A DNA stretch of 64,000 bases from Microglena sp. YARC. Its lineage: Eukaryota; Chlorophyta; Chlorophyceae; Chlamydomonadales; Chlamydomonadaceae. Below the pieces are notes generated by a model, which ran no database searches, had not been told where the DNA came from, and worked only from the letters and a program-made list of their open reading frames with translations. The DNA lies in assembly GCA_022414725.1 (NCBI GenBank), contig CM039462.1:93976457-94040456 (forward strand). Direction: 5' to 3'. Shown here piece by piece: positions 22,501 to 34,634 of the stretch (positions are counted from its first letter, which is position 1; each line of letters begins with the position of its first letter). Made by a program: the position numbers and the translations under genes.

Positions 22501-24495
22501 TTTACCCATCCAGTCCAATGGGAATCTCCCTTCTTGGCCTACCTCTCCTCTCTCTTATTGGCTCTCTCACCCCTCCATCCGTATCCTCAGCACCTTCACG
22601 TAACTCCTTCCACTTTCAACCCCCATGCTCCATGCACCCTGCCCTCCCTTATGACTCCCCTTCACTCCTCAATCGCTCACGCATTCACCTTGTTTGCATT
22701 GGTAACCATTCGGGCCTCTCTGCTCTATCCCTCCTCCCTTCCAACCGACACATCCTTCCCTTACCCCCACCTTTCCTCCCACCTTCTACCCCTCCCCACC
22801 CTTCCTCCAAATGCCCAACCTGGGCCCCCCCTACAAAATTCCGCTCACTCCCGGACCCTCGTCCTCACCCCCTCCCCTTTACTCCCCCACCCTCTGCCCT
22901 GCGATTCCCTCTTGCCTTCACCTTTTCCCTCCAACAACCTCCCTTCTCACCTGCCGTCTCACATCTCCTACTACACGGACGGTTCTGCCGTTCCCGGTCA
23001 TAACGGCTCTACACACACTGGTGCCGCTTTCCTCCACTCACCTTCTTCCTCAGTCCACCATATCCATCCTGGTGGTACTGCCGAGATCAACACCATCCTA
23101 CGCGCAGAACTCTCAGGCATTCTTGCCGCCCTCCAGCACGCCGGCACACACCACCCTCTGGACCCAGTTCGTATCTACACAGACTCCCTCTCCAGCCTAC
23201 ACCTTATCCGCCGCATCGTCTATCTTCCCAACTCCATCCCCTTTCATAAACATCTTTCCATCCTCATCTCCATCCGCCAACTCCTCTTTGACCGCCTTCA
23301 CTCCTCCACCCCCACGATTTTCTACAAAGTGCGATCCCACACCGGCATCCTAGGTAACGACATTGCTGACGAGGGTGCCCGCTATGCCCTAGATAACCCC
23401 TCCTCTTGTACCTTCGACTTCTCTATTTCTCACCCGAGCCACCTCCACAGCCTCCCAGCATGGCCATGCTTCCAACCTCTACCTACGCCCTCCAACCCAC
23501 ACCCGCCCTACCGCCTTCTCTCCGACATCACGGACTCCCTAACAACCTTTCTCAATACCTATGGCACACACATGACCTTACCGACTTTCCCTTGCCCCTC
23601 AGTCGCTCGTGTCTTCTCCGCTGTACCCCCTTCACCCACCACTCTTCCAACCCCCTGCCCCCCCTCCCACCCCCCAACACCTACAACTCCTCCGACCCAC
23701 CAGCCTCTCCCACCCGCACCAGCCATGATCCTTCCCGAACACTCCTCTCATATGTGGCGCTCCTGCTCCTTCCCTCAAATCCGCACAATCCTTAAATTCC
23801 GTTTCAACATGTTTTGGACGGCCTCTGTCCCTCACAAACGCATACCCCCCGAACCCTATACTCAATGCAACCCACCCATCCTCGATGGATCTTGCCATTT
23901 TTGCCACTCCCATGACACATCGGCCCACCTCCTTGCCTCATGCTCCCACCCGAAGTTCGTTGCCCTCTACATAGCCCGACACAACGCCGCTGTCCTTCAA
24001 CTCTATGACGCCATATGTGCTGGCTCCCTCGGCCGCTCCACATTCTATGTTGACGCATCTTCGAGAAACACCCTCCCACTCGGTGTCTCCAACACCCGCC
24101 TACCCCCTTGGCTCCTCCCACACCTCCCACCCACTTGTGCATGCCTCCACCCTTGCTCTTGTACCCCTGTCGCCAAATTGCGCCCCGATATCCTCTTCCT
24201 TTCCGGTCTCTCCCCTTTTGACGCCCCCTCCCACGAAGCCACACTCACCCCGTCAGAACTTTCCACCCTCCAAGCCGCCCACACTGTCTATCTCTGTGAA
24301 CTCACATACACTTGGAACGCCCGCTATCATACCACCCTTGCCATTAAACGGGCTCAGCATTCCACCCTCCGTTCGGCTCTTCTCGCTGCTGGTTGGCGGG
24401 TCATCTCCCCGGACCCCATCATCCTCGGCTCCTTCGGTACCCTCTCCGCCTCCCTTATTCCCATTTTTTTCTTCTCTCGGTATCCATCCTACTGA
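22357..24495 (+). CDS. LINE ORF2 C-terminal part: RNase H and zinc knuckle
   Basis: A 712-codon open frame; the first 50 codons probably come from flanking sequence. RNase H fold residues are all present: D208 in YYTDGSAV, E251 in RAELSGIL, D276 in YTDSLSSL, and H328 with D338 in SHTGILGNDIAD. Downstream a CCHC knuckle (CHFCHSHDTSAHLLASC) and a tail with KLRPDILFLSGL match the C-terminal layout of RNase-H-bearing LINEs. The enzyme would degrade RNA in the RNA-DNA hybrid during target-primed reverse transcription. The long frame without stops suggests a young insertion. Very Pro/Ser-rich, from C-rich base composition. Confidence 0.75.
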   Translation: MLHPSSRLQLECVLDGWPCTDARTIQRAQRPIQRAQPTNTDPSSTTTDFTHPVQWESPFLAYLSSLLLALSPLHPYPQHLHVTPSTFNPHAPCTLPSLMTPLHSSIAHAFTLFALVTIRASLLYPSSLPTDTSFPYPHLSSHLLPLPTLPPNAQPGPPLQNSAHSRTLVLTPSPLLPHPLPCDSLLPSPFPSNNLPSHLPSHISYYTDGSAVPGHNGSTHTGAAFLHSPSSSVHHIHPGGTAEINTILRAELSGILAALQHAGTHHPLDPVRIYTDSLSSLHLIRRIVYLPNSIPFHKHLSILISIRQLLFDRLHSSTPTIFYKVRSHTGILGNDIADEGARYALDNPSSCTFDFSISHPSHLHSLPAWPCFQPLPTPSNPHPPYRLLSDITDSLTTFLNTYGTHMTLPTFPCPSVARVFSAVPPSPTTLPTPCPPSHPPTPTTPPTHQPLPPAPAMILPEHSSHMWRSCSFPQIRTILKFRFNMFWTASVPHKRIPPEPYTQCNPPILDGSCHFCHSHDTSAHLLASCSHPKFVALYIARHNAAVLQLYDAICAGSLGRSTFYVDASSRNTLPLGVSNTRLPPWLLPHLPPTCACLHPCSCTPVAKLRPDILFLSGLSPFDAPSHEATLTPSELSTLQAAHTVYLCELTYTWNARYHTTLAIKRAQHSTLRSALLAAGWRVISPDPIILGSFGTLSASLIPIFFFSRYPSY

Positions 24496-24815
24496 CACAC
24501 CCCGCCTCCTCCACTCCATCCACCTGCACGCCTTCCGATGCGCACATACCATTGTGTGTACCCGGCGCATGGAATCTGCTACACACTCGTCCCACACTCC
24601 TTCTTCCGCCACCGGCTATCGTGGGGGGTACCGCCCCCCCTAGCCACCCCCCCGGTTTGATGGTGTTGTCCGAGGACCCCCTTTGGACAGCTTCCTTAAT
24701 CACGCCGAATTGGCGTACTGCTTTTCTTTTAAGCTTCTGCTAGTCTATAGGCTTTGGGTTCCTCGTCTTTCTTTTCTTTTTTCTACTTTACTCTTTGTCA
24801 CTCTTGTTTTTCCTT
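22500..24815 (+). mobile_element. Non-LTR retrotransposon (LINE), 5'-truncated
   Basis: Carries the RNase H and C-terminal domains of a LINE ORF2 followed by a 3' UTR of about 330 bp (24,496-24,815). The UTR includes a stem GTTGTCCGAGGACCCCCTTT/GGACAGC that recurs in a solo fragment at 35,411-35,500. No endonuclease or reverse transcriptase motif precedes it, so it is truncated at its 5' end, as LINE copies usually are. The precise 5' boundary is not visible. Confidence 0.75.
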
Positions 24816-24817
24816 TT

Positions 24818-26250
24818 CCTTCTCGAATCTAGGGTATAGCATCCTTCCTGTCAAGAAACTGCCACGTGTTTAAATGGCCACGAGTTCACAACCAGGTGTT
24901 ACTAGATGACGCTGGCATCGTCCGAAACCATTGGACCGGCAGGAAGGAATGGTGCATGGGTGGATGTATGCGCAGGCGCAAACGCAGGAAGTGATTAGCG
25001 AGGTCGGAGACCAATCTAAACGAGGCTGATAAGGAAGCCTATCCATATTTGACACAGTCGTTACAGTAGGATAACACACGAACAACACGAGACTGGACGC
25101 ATTAGTTTCCAGAGAAGATGAAGTCTGGATATTTTGTAGCGAATATGTTTGCTCGCTCCGTACTTTTGTAGTGTCTGCGCCTGCAATTCGCATGCGCTAT
25201 GCAGTCCCTACGAATTCATCGGTAAAAGAAGTCCTGAAGGAGCAGGACAGACACATGGTGAAATGATTAGCGAGGAGAGTGATAGTCGCAACCTCTCAAC
25301 CTCGAGACGCTCCACGGCAACCTGCATGCTCCATGAAAGCACTGAACGAGGCTGCATAAATGGCCCCGCCATTGATAACAGTAACGTAACTGTGGAGTTT
25401 AACTCAGGAACAAAAGAGACTGAGTACGCATGATGATTCAGAAACAATGAAGTCGTGAGATTTTGTTGCGAGTATCTCTTCACTCGTTTCCTACGTCTGT
25501 AGCGCCTGCACCTGCAACTCGCATGGTTAGTTGAAGGCCAAGACTGCACCAGCTCCAGCTCATGGGATCGAGGTTGTACCGAGAACCATCAACTCCGCCA
25601 TTAAAGAAGGTTTATGTGGTGTATGAGGAAAACGTGTTGTCCGATTGGGGAATCTTATGGTTATATCCGTATGATACACCACAGTTTAGCACCAGAATTT
25701 TGCTAGACACTAAGCAAAGTGTTCGCATGATTGAAATAATTGTCGAATATCTAGGTGTTGCAAGTATTTCCCCAAGCACCTGCGCCTGCTGCTACGATGC
25801 GCCATGCGGCAGCTGAGATTTTGATGACAGACCGAGGCTGGAAACTAATCTGGCTCCAGCACCTCCACCATGAAACGAGGCTTAAGCAACTCAGACAGAA
25901 ATGATTATGCCCGAATGATTGTGCAAGTTCATAGGTTGTTGCTACTATTTCCCCCCTCGCTCCCCACTTATCAAGCGCCTGCGCCTCCAGTAGGATGCGC
26001 CATTCGGCACGTAGAAGTTCATAGATTCGCTCGTGCCCAGGTCTTGCCGGTCAACTGGTTTCGGACATCACCAGCGTCATCTCCTAAACCCCAATCACAC
26101 TTTTTACTCAACACGTGGCACTTGTACCGTTGGCAGTCGGTTGGCTTGTGGCATATCTCCTTTCCTGCTTTTCACTAACGGCGCAGCCCCCTCGCGCTCC
26201 CCCCCCCCCCCCCCCCTCCCTGGAAGCTAATCTTCCTCGGTCACTACCAG
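24818..26250. mobile_element. Dispersed repetitive element, long form
   Basis: Both ends match 34,635-35,166, which lacks the inner 920 bp. Imperfect subterminal inverted repeats share GATGACGCTGG, GTCCGAAACCA and GACCGGCA (24,905-24,940 and the complement at 26,040-26,085). The interior has imperfect tandem copies of a roughly 280-bp unit containing GCGCCTGC and GCGAATATG-like words. No coding sequence recognised. Confidence 0.65.
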
Positions 26251-26254
26251 CTTG

Positions 26255-26835
26255 TTTCCAACCAGTTGGAGGTCCGGTTGAGCGGCGGTTAAATTCGTTA
26301 TTTTCGGCGCTAACCGGTGTTTGGTCGGAAACACAAAAAGTTGAGGTCCGGTTAAAGACCAACTGCCCCGGTTAGTGCAACGGCGCACCCCCCCCCGCCG
26401 TTGAAGAAAGTTAAGGGGCGGTTAAATTCGGTTGTTGCATTAGATCTGGTGACGTCACGAAATTGGCGCGCGCCTATTAAAAATCATGCTGCTTTGGAGT
26501 GCCGCATCCTTTCTTTCTTTTTCGGACACTCATCATTGATCGCACGGTTTCACCAAGATGGATTCGCAGCAGCAGGGCACCGTCCCTGCCACGCAATTTT
26601 CGACTGATCATCCTGAGGCAACCAGCAGCGGCAAGAAGCGGAATAAACGCTGAAATCAGCGTTTGAATCGCGAGGAAGTGCTGCAGAGCGCATTTGCCAC
26701 GTTGACCCATTTTGAACTGACCTGGCCAGATGCAAAAGGCTGCTTAACTGGTGGAATGTTTCCAACCAGTTAAGGGTCCGGTTAGAGGTCGAGTCTGAAC
26801 CCTCCAAAACACAATCCTTAACCGGACCCCCAAGA
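26255..26835. repeat. CCGGTTA-rich repeat pair with short gene-start-like tract
   Basis: TTTCCAACCAGTT followed by GGTCCGGTT occurs at 26,262 and 26,758, and TAACCGGACC inverted at 26,820. Between them, at 26,475-26,653, is a promoter-like TATTAAAA, a pyrimidine-rich leader and an ATG at 26,559 opening a 31-codon frame (MDSQQQGTVPATQF) that ends in TGA. Reading past the stop continues plausibly for about 37 codons. This looks like the first exon remnant of a transposon gene; it is not recognised. Confidence 0.35.
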
Positions 26836-27028
26836 CAGAGAGGACATACAACTGCCATGCAATGCCATAATATACCCAGAATACATCCAGCTGCCATGCA
26901 ATGCCATAATACAACACAGTAGACATACACCAAACAAGACCCGGATACATATGCTTGCACAAGGTCCCCACCCAAGAATAATAAATCCATCCATCAGAGA
27001 AGTTTATTAATCGTATCAAACAAGTGGT

Positions 27029-30000
27029 TTAGATAGAATACCAGAGCACATACAACCCAATGTCATGAGAAGAACTCACCACATTGGCATCCTCCACACA
27101 GTTCTCATCTCCACTTGGGTCCACAGAGGAGATACGCATCCCATGCATATCCATATTTTTCTCGCTTGTCCAACGGATGACGGTGCCAAAAATGTGATGA
27201 AGCTTACCATCAATCATGCTTGCCGTCTTCACAAAAGACAACTCACGCCAACGCAAGGTTGCCATAGTAGGGTTCCGGCGAGCAACTGTAGACATCAAGC
27301 TAACATACGAACCTATAAGCATGTGACGAGCTATCTGCGGAGACAACGCTCCCAACCCTTCCCTGATTTCAGCTGGGAACATTTGGTGAACACGACCACC
27401 AGTGGGACCGACATGCCTTTGAATCACATCCATAACACCATCATACATGACCTTGTGGACAATCCTTGGATCATACATGAGCTTGAAATCACGTGAAGCA
27501 ACTTTTCCAACCTTCTTGGATACAGCATCAATACCAGAGTTCACCCAACTACAAATAAGCCTCCTACATGACCCCACTGTAGAACAATGGCCATACCTAC
27601 AAAAAGCAGAAGAACAGAAAATTTAATACATGACAAAAATATTTAATGTAAATATCAGTACATACGCCAAGTAAATGGAATATGAAATACAATTCCAATA
27701 CAAATGGACATGCAAACCTTCACCATATTACCACAACCATCACCATACTACCGTCATCACCATAGTACCAGCATCACCATATTACCATCACCATACTACC
27801 ACCACCACTTCACCACACCACAACCAAGAACACCATAGTACCACCATCAGTTTAGTAAACTGCCACCTACATGCATACTGCCACCTCATTAACCATACAA
27901 CCATCCACCACCATCACCAGACTACAACCACCTGAACCATATAACCTCCACAATCATCATACAAACACCACCTAAACCATAATACCACCACCACCACCAT
28001 ACTACCACAATCACCGTACTACCACCACCTAAACCAAATAACCACCACGATGACTAACATATACATCAGCACTCTAAGAGGTGATATGCCAGACCCTACT
28101 TACATGTGCTGACCAGGATGGCGGTGAAGAGGGTGCCGTAGGGAACAAGGCGATGCTGGTCTAAGGACAAGTCAGAGCCGCCGCCATTATTATTTTTCAT
28201 TTTATCTAAGATGACTAACTAACTAACTAACTAACTAAATGTACATGTCAAAAATATACATAAATACATTTATGAACATGTTAAGTCAAAAATATACATA
28301 AATACATTTATGAACATGTTAAGTCACTCAAAATAAATAATATATCAAAATAATATATCAAAATAATAAAGCTCTTACCACCAAAGAGCCTTGATCGTGG
28401 CTGCAAATTCATAGTCAGTCAATGGCCAAAGCTGTATTATGAGTTCATCGGCTTCCTGCGAGCAGAATTGAACAAGCCACGTGAGAACATTGTGCAACCT
28501 ATGACAACCCACACCATAAAACAAGCACCACCACCACCACCACCACCCCTGTTAGCCCATAAAAATCCCACCCTGTAACACTTGCACCACCACCATCAGC
28601 GTTTGCCTATGAGAAGCCAACACCATAACAATGGCACAACCATCACCACCATAGATGGCCCAAGACAAGGCCAATCCATAACACAAGCACCACCACCGCG
28701 ACCAGCGTTGCCCCAAGACAAGCCAACACCATAACACAAGCACCACCACCACCACTGCTATTACCCCATGACAAGCCCACTGAATAACACAAGCACCACC
28801 ACGACCACTACCACCATCATGTCGCTGACATTTATGAAAACACACAAGTGTATATATAAACAACACAACAAAACATGAATCACCTCCTCAGTGACGTCCT
28901 CATTATGCACCATCAAGCCTCGATTTGCAACTACAACTGAAAAAACAATATGTAGCACACTGAACCATTGGCATTGCTGCCGATTGTGATTGACAGTTGA
29001 ACCATTCTTGAAGCGTTGTGGAACCTGCATGCGCAGTACAAGGACATAAATAATTAAGAAGCCTATACGAGTGGTTAATCATAACCCGCCGATAACTGCG
29101 TACAGTACCCCACACAATACAATGTACAAGTTTTATTCAGGGTTACAGAGAGTACAACAAACAAAATTAAAAATAAATGATATAATTTGTGTATAAATGT
29201 CAAACTGTAAGCATCCGTCAGTCTAATCCCCCAAATACGTCAACAGGGACCAGCGCCCCCTACACACGCCCAACAATGTGACCAAAGATATGAAGGCTAA
29301 CCACAAAATCCACTTGCACACAGGGCAGTCTAACACCAAGGGCATAAACTCCTGCATGTGGGACCAAGCAAACTCCTTCATCATCACTAGAGCTAGTAAT
29401 TTCTTAGGGCATTCAACAAACATAAAGTAGTGGCAATACAGGAAAGCACGCACGGCTAGGTGGGGACGCATATGGACTATGAAAGTTGTGTATAGATACA
29501 AATATCCCTATAATACTAACACTAGCAACCCCCATAACAATATTTGTCCTCTTTGCCACAAAGCAAAGGATGGAGAGAAGACATACCTGGTCCAGGTCTA
29601 AGGCATTCACCTTCGCCCGTTTTTGTTGAAACTCACGGGCTACATCACGTCCGTTCCCTAGCACGTGGGCAGCAGCCTTCATGTCATTGCAACCAGTTAC
29701 TTCGTCAGGGTGAATACCCCGAATAAATGAGTCCGACAAAGGAGGCAAAACATCACGAGCACTGTGATCCTGCGATTGGAGGCCATTCCAATTGTCCGAG
29801 GCATCAACAACATCATCATGGTCGAATCTCCTAAAGCAAGCCTCCATATCTTCATCAAAGAACAGTACAGAGTGTACCTGCAAAACATTGATAACAAGCG
29901 CATACATTATGCGACAGCACAGAGAAAACACAAATATAACAAGAGTTGTGTCACAAATAACATAAAGTATGAAGGAAGCACAACAATTTACCCAAGTCCT

Positions 30001-31989
30001 ATTCACACCCATACATCATGACAGAGCAGCGCAAACGTTAGCAAGGAAGCGCAAATGAGAAAAACTCATGAAAAGTACTGACATCACCATAACCACCCAT
30101 TGCCCCACGGTACCCTAGCATGACCACAAATAGCAAAATGTATGACAATCCCAAAACCATAACCCCAACTCAAATAGACAAACATAAGCAATCCAAGTAG
30201 GTGGACAAAGCTGCACACATACCAATGCGTGGTATAATGAAAACAAGAAGCAATAAAACAGCTTACCTTAGGAAGCGTAACAAGCGCCAAGGCTACAACA
30301 GCAACAAGCCCAAATCCAACATAGATGACGGGGCTTATCCATGCAGAGTCCGGACGCAGGACCATCTCATTTGGGACGTCCTCCACACAAGATGCCGATT
30401 GGCATAAAGTACAAAAGACAGCTGCGCCAACCAAAACCTTGGTAACGCATACGTTGCGCGATGGGTTGTTAGCAAGAACCTGCAACATGAATAAAACACA
30501 AGATTCAATCATAGAATTCAGTATAAATATAGAACACAATGTAGAATTAAACACGCACCGTGATGAAGAAGAATGTCCACCACATAGCGCCTTCCACACC
30601 GCCAAACGAAATGGCAGACAATGCAGCCTTCAAGCATGGTCCAACTCCACAAATTACGTACAACTTGAACACCACAGCCAAGCCAAGAACCGAGGCAAGG
30701 ACAGACGGACGCATGCACCTTATCGTATCAATGCGTCGCACAACCTTGAAAAGGGGACTAGGGGGGGTTCCCTTTAAAACAATAGGACAAGTAGCCCAGT
30801 CAACTGGATATTCAATAAGTGCCCACCACAACCAACCACTCAAGACAGCTGAGAGGGGTGCAAAAAAGGTAGTCGCAACATTGACAACAGGAAGGATGTC
30901 ATGATGAAATATGAAGGCTGCAACAAGCAACACACATACGCAACTGCCCACACAAAGGAAAAGGGAAAAACCACCTTCCCTTGTCATCAATTCTGCAGAA
31001 GCAAACATAGACCCCAAGCTATTACTATTCGCAGCTCCTTTGAGCAAGGATACAAGGAAGGCCGGGGGAAACAAAGCTACAGAAAGTACCATCAAGAAAC
31101 AACGAGCCAAGGAGTCGGAAAATGGCAAACCGGAAAGCCTGCAAAGACAGAAAAAGTGGAAAAATTAGAATGAACAAGGGAATGCGCAAATGAGCCAAGA
31201 CTTAACGACATAAACTACGAGCATCACACGAAGTGAAATAACACCTGAGTCCACATAGCCCAAAGGATACCAAAAAAAGTGTAAGGCAGTCCACACACCA
31301 CACGTCAAAGCAACGTACAATACAGCAAGCATGAAGGACACTAGATAGCAACAAGGACCAAAGCAGGGAGGACGCAAGCAAATAAAACAAGCATCAAGGA
31401 AGGACGCAAACAGTAGCAGGAAGGACGCAAGCACTAGCAGCAGCCATGACGCAAACAGCAGCAGCAAGGACGCAAGCAGCAGCAGAAAGTACGCAAGGAG
31501 CCACACCAAGGACGCAAGCAACAGCAGCAAGGGCGCAAGAAGCGGCGCCAATGACACGAACAGCAGCAGCAAGAACGCAAGGAAAAGCATGAAGGAAGCA
31601 GGCAGCAGCGGCAAGGAGGCAAGCAGCAGCAGCAAGGAGGCAAGCAGTAGCAACAAGGACCCAAGCCGCAGCACAAACGCAAGGCGCAGCAGCAAGGACG
31701 CAAGCCTCAGGTAGAAAGACGCAGCAGCAGCTGACAGGACGCAAGGACAGGAGCACAGCAGCAAGAACGTAAGTAGCAGCAGCAAGGATGCAAGCAGCAA
31801 CAGCAAGGACGCTAGCAGCAGGAACTACGCATGCAGCAACACCAACAACGCAAGCAGGAAGAAGAATGCAAGAACCAAGAAGGATGCAAGCAGCAGCAGC
31901 AAATACGCAAGCAGCAGCATGAACAATGAGGCAATACCCAAGACTGGTTTTTGGCCTCATTTCATCCGCTGGCGTCCCCCCCTCCCCCC

Positions 31990-32020
<31 letters not shown>

Positions 32021-34106
32021 ACACACACAAAGCACGCAGTAGCACCAAAACGCACCACAAATCACATCATATAAGCACATTGAACCACAATGCGACTCCT
32101 CCCCTCAAGCTACTAATACCCCTCCCTCCAGTGACCCGCAACCCCTCCCACCAACGCTTCATCTCCCCTCGACCCCACAAGAAACACTCCTCCCCTCCCT
32201 CCACCGCTCCTCCTCCCCTAACTGTCAATGCTACTCCTCCCCCCCCCCCCCCCCAATGCTACTCATCCCCAATTACCAGCAACCCTCCTCCCCCTCAATC
32301 CAACAGTCCAACACATGTCCTCCCCCTCCCTCAACAGTACTCTCCCCTCCCCCCAATGGTACTCCTCCCCCTCTTGCCAGCGACCCTCCTCCAACTCCCT
32401 CCAACGCTTCTCCTGCCCCTACTCCTCCACCCCCCCCCCAATGGTACTCTCCACCTGTAGCCAGCAACCTGCCTAGTCCTCCGTACAACTGACCAACACT
32501 TCTCATCCCCTCCCTGAACACTACTCCTCCCCTCCCCCCAATGGTACTCTCACCATCATACAGCGACCCTCCACCCCCTCCCTCCAACGCTCCTCCTACC
32601 CATCCGCTCAAGGACCCAAGCAACAGCAGAAAGGACGCAAGCAGAAGCGAGGACGCGAGTAGCAACAGGACCAACGTATCAAATAGTCATGGACAAAAAA
32701 ACGATTTCTCGTCCTCACTTTTCGGTCCATCAAAATTGCGAGCCGCATGCCAAACTGTTGAGAAAGCTAAATAACAGTAACATTGGAACAGGAGTACCTG
32801 CCAAAAGGGGTGTACGCTCGGAACCGCAGGACTCGCGGACCGATGAGGCGATTCACGAGACCGGATACCGCCCCCGTTTCGTCCGCTCAGCGGCTGGCGT
32901 CGGCTGCCCCCCCCCCCCCCAACACCCCCCCCCCAACACCCCCCCAACACCCACCCTCCCCCCGCACCCGGGCCCCGCCCCCCATAGCACACAGTAGCAC
33001 CGAAAAACACACCACAAATCACATCAGCCCATCAAACCACACATCAAACCACACAAAACACAACCAACGCAATACAAGACCCACTACACGGCAAAAAACA
33101 ACAATAGTCGAATCCAACACTCACCATGACATCGTAACGCACACCAAACAACACCGCAGCAACCCATCCTACCCTATAGGAACACAGATCACACAAAAAC
33201 CACACAACTCACCTAACTTTCACTCTTCGAGCCGCATGCCAAACCGTTCAGAAATCTAGATAACAGGAACATTGAAACAGGAGTACCAGCCAAACAGGTA
33301 AACCGCAGGACTCGCGGACCGATGAGGCGATTCCAGAGACCGGATTTCGCCCGTTTTCGCCACCGTTTCGGCCGCTCAATGGCTGGCATCCCCCCCGTCC
33401 CCCAAACCACACAGTAAAACCAAAAAACACAGCAAATCACATCAACCCATCCAACCACACATCAAACCACACAAAACACAACCAACGTAATACAAGCCCC
33501 ATTAAACGGCAGAAAACGACAATAGTCGAATCAAAAACGCAACAGGACACTCTGACGCACACCAAACAACAACGCATCAACCAATCCTACCATCAAGCAA
33601 CCCAGATCACACAAAAACCACACAACTCACCTATCTTTCGGCGCATTGCCCAGTGACAGCGCATTCCAGCGCCTCCACCATCCGGAACTGAAAACAGGAG
33701 GGAAATGTATTTTGCCGGCAAACAATGGACGGACACTCGTTCGAAGGGGAGGGACTGTCTGATTGCCGGTCGCCGTATGAAGAGGACAAAAGGAAGCCTG
33801 AAACGGATCAGCGAACAGTCCATTTCCGGGGGAAAACTGCTCGGACGCATTATGCGACAACCGGACACCCACAATCTGCGCTTGAACAAAACTGACTGAC
33901 CTCACAGCCTTCGATAACGCAGAAATTCCGTCTGCAGCCATGCCAGGCCCCAACAAACCAGCTAGGAACACAACCAGCAACGACAGAAAGCAAGCCCATC
34001 CAAATCGATGCCTTTCGCAACGCTTCCGTAGACGCTCCTGTTCCGCACGTGCACCACTTACCGATGCACGCGCACCCACCTTCTTCTTCCCACGGTTGTT
34101 CTTCAT
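27029..34106 (-). CDS. Multi-exon membrane protein gene (partial model)
   Basis: Exons joined by GT-AG sites are visible. Exon 1 is 34,106-33,631, starting MKNNRGKKK with a membrane segment WACFLSLLVVFLAGLL. Then come 31,138-30,559 (three or more membrane segments), 30,479-30,267 (one segment), 29,877-29,587, 29,024-28,884, 28,455-28,379, 28,160-28,104 and 27,596-27,029. The junctions from 30,559 to 28,455 are all phase 0 and every exon is open, which is strong support. Phases around 28,379-27,596 do not connect cleanly, so an exon edge or base is wrong there. AATAAA at 27,008-27,003 follows the stop. Layout: multi-span membrane N-terminal half, soluble C-terminal half. Family not recognised; a nucleoporin NDC1-like layout is one untested idea. 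Confidence 0.55.
27700..28060. repeat. CCA/ACC microsatellite in intron
   Basis: Degenerate ACCATCACCATACTACC repeats in an intron of the minus-strand gene. Confidence 0.85.
28205..28370. repeat. AACT tetranucleotide and 39-bp duplication
   Basis: (AACT)n at 28,212-28,236, then two copies of AAAATATACATAAATACATT plus TATGAACATGTTAAGTC, then ATAATATATCAA duplications. Intronic. Confidence 0.8.
28500..28830. repeat. ACC-rich minisatellite in intron
   Basis: About five degenerate copies of a 65-75 bp unit containing CATAACACAAGCACCACCAC and GACAAGCCAACACC. Confidence 0.8.
31370..31930. repeat. AGCAGCAAGGACGCAAG minisatellite in intron
   Basis: About 25-30 degenerate copies of an 18-21 bp unit. 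All minus frames read as Ala/Cys/Leu-rich pseudo-membrane sequence; these are repeat artefacts. A few units reappear at 32,605-32,680. Confidence 0.9.
31950..32620. repeat. Poly-C, (AC)n and pyrimidine-rich repeats
   Basis: C run about 31,985-32,006, then (AC)n. After it come degenerate units with CCAATGGTACTCCTCCCC and CCCTCCAACGCTTCTCCT. Intronic on the gene model; no coding. Confidence 0.85.
32725..33640 (-). repeat. Tandem duplication of an exon-bearing 450-bp unit
   Basis: Two copies (about 32,725-33,222 and 33,225-33,640) share GAGCCGCATGCCAAAC, AACAGGAGTACC, CGCAGGACTCGCGGACCGAT and a long AC-rich intron-like half ending in a complement of GTGAGT. In each, a minus-strand open stretch (for example 33,458-33,213, with RPKRWRKRAK) could be an exon followed by a GTGAG donor, so an exon with its intron seems to have been duplicated next to exon 1. 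Confidence 0.55.
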
Positions 34107-34439
34107 ACAGAAGAAGTTGCGACGATAGATAAGAAAACAATTAATGAAACAAAAAATCTGGGGAAACGTTTCAGTAGAGTCTACCCTAAAAACCCTTATC
34201 TTAAAGAAAACCACGACAGTGTGACCCGGCACAGTAGCATAGGACACGTCAGTGTGACGCGGCACCGTAGCATAGCACACGCCAGAAGGACGAGGTACTA
34301 GCAAATACAACTGTAAAACGCAACAATTTTATATCATCCGTTTTTTTTTATGCGGACGTCAAGAATTATGCGGACGAAAATATTTAAGATTTAGGCGGGA
34401 GGAGAGATGCGCGGTCAACAGGATATCTATTTATCTGCG

Positions 34440-34545
34440 CGCGTGACCCGCTGTTATACTCGCTGACTCACTGTACTACTCGCTGGTATACTCGCGGACT
34501 CACTGTTATACTCGCTGACTCACTGTTATAGACACAATATACCAG
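34440..34545. repeat. 23-bp minisatellite
   Basis: Four to five copies of TATACTCGCTGACTCACTGT, upstream of exon 1 of the minus-strand gene, followed by AATATACC repeats to 34,600. Confidence 0.85.
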
Positions 34546-34634
34546 TGCGAAATATACCGTAACAGTTATCCCATATATACCTATAATATACCAGTCGGTT
34601 CCTATAATAGAAACAAGCTGTACGTGCCGACTGT

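Noticed and set aside
27029..27596. Tyrosine recombinase (Crypton-like) identity for the last exon, from ARRNPTMATLRWREL
   Set aside because: Only one weak box fits; the other catalytic residues are not evident and the exon belongs to a membrane-protein gene model.
31165..32080. Ala/Cys/Leu-rich multi-span membrane ORFs on the minus strand
   Set aside because: They are produced by the AGCAGCAAGGACGCAAG minisatellite.
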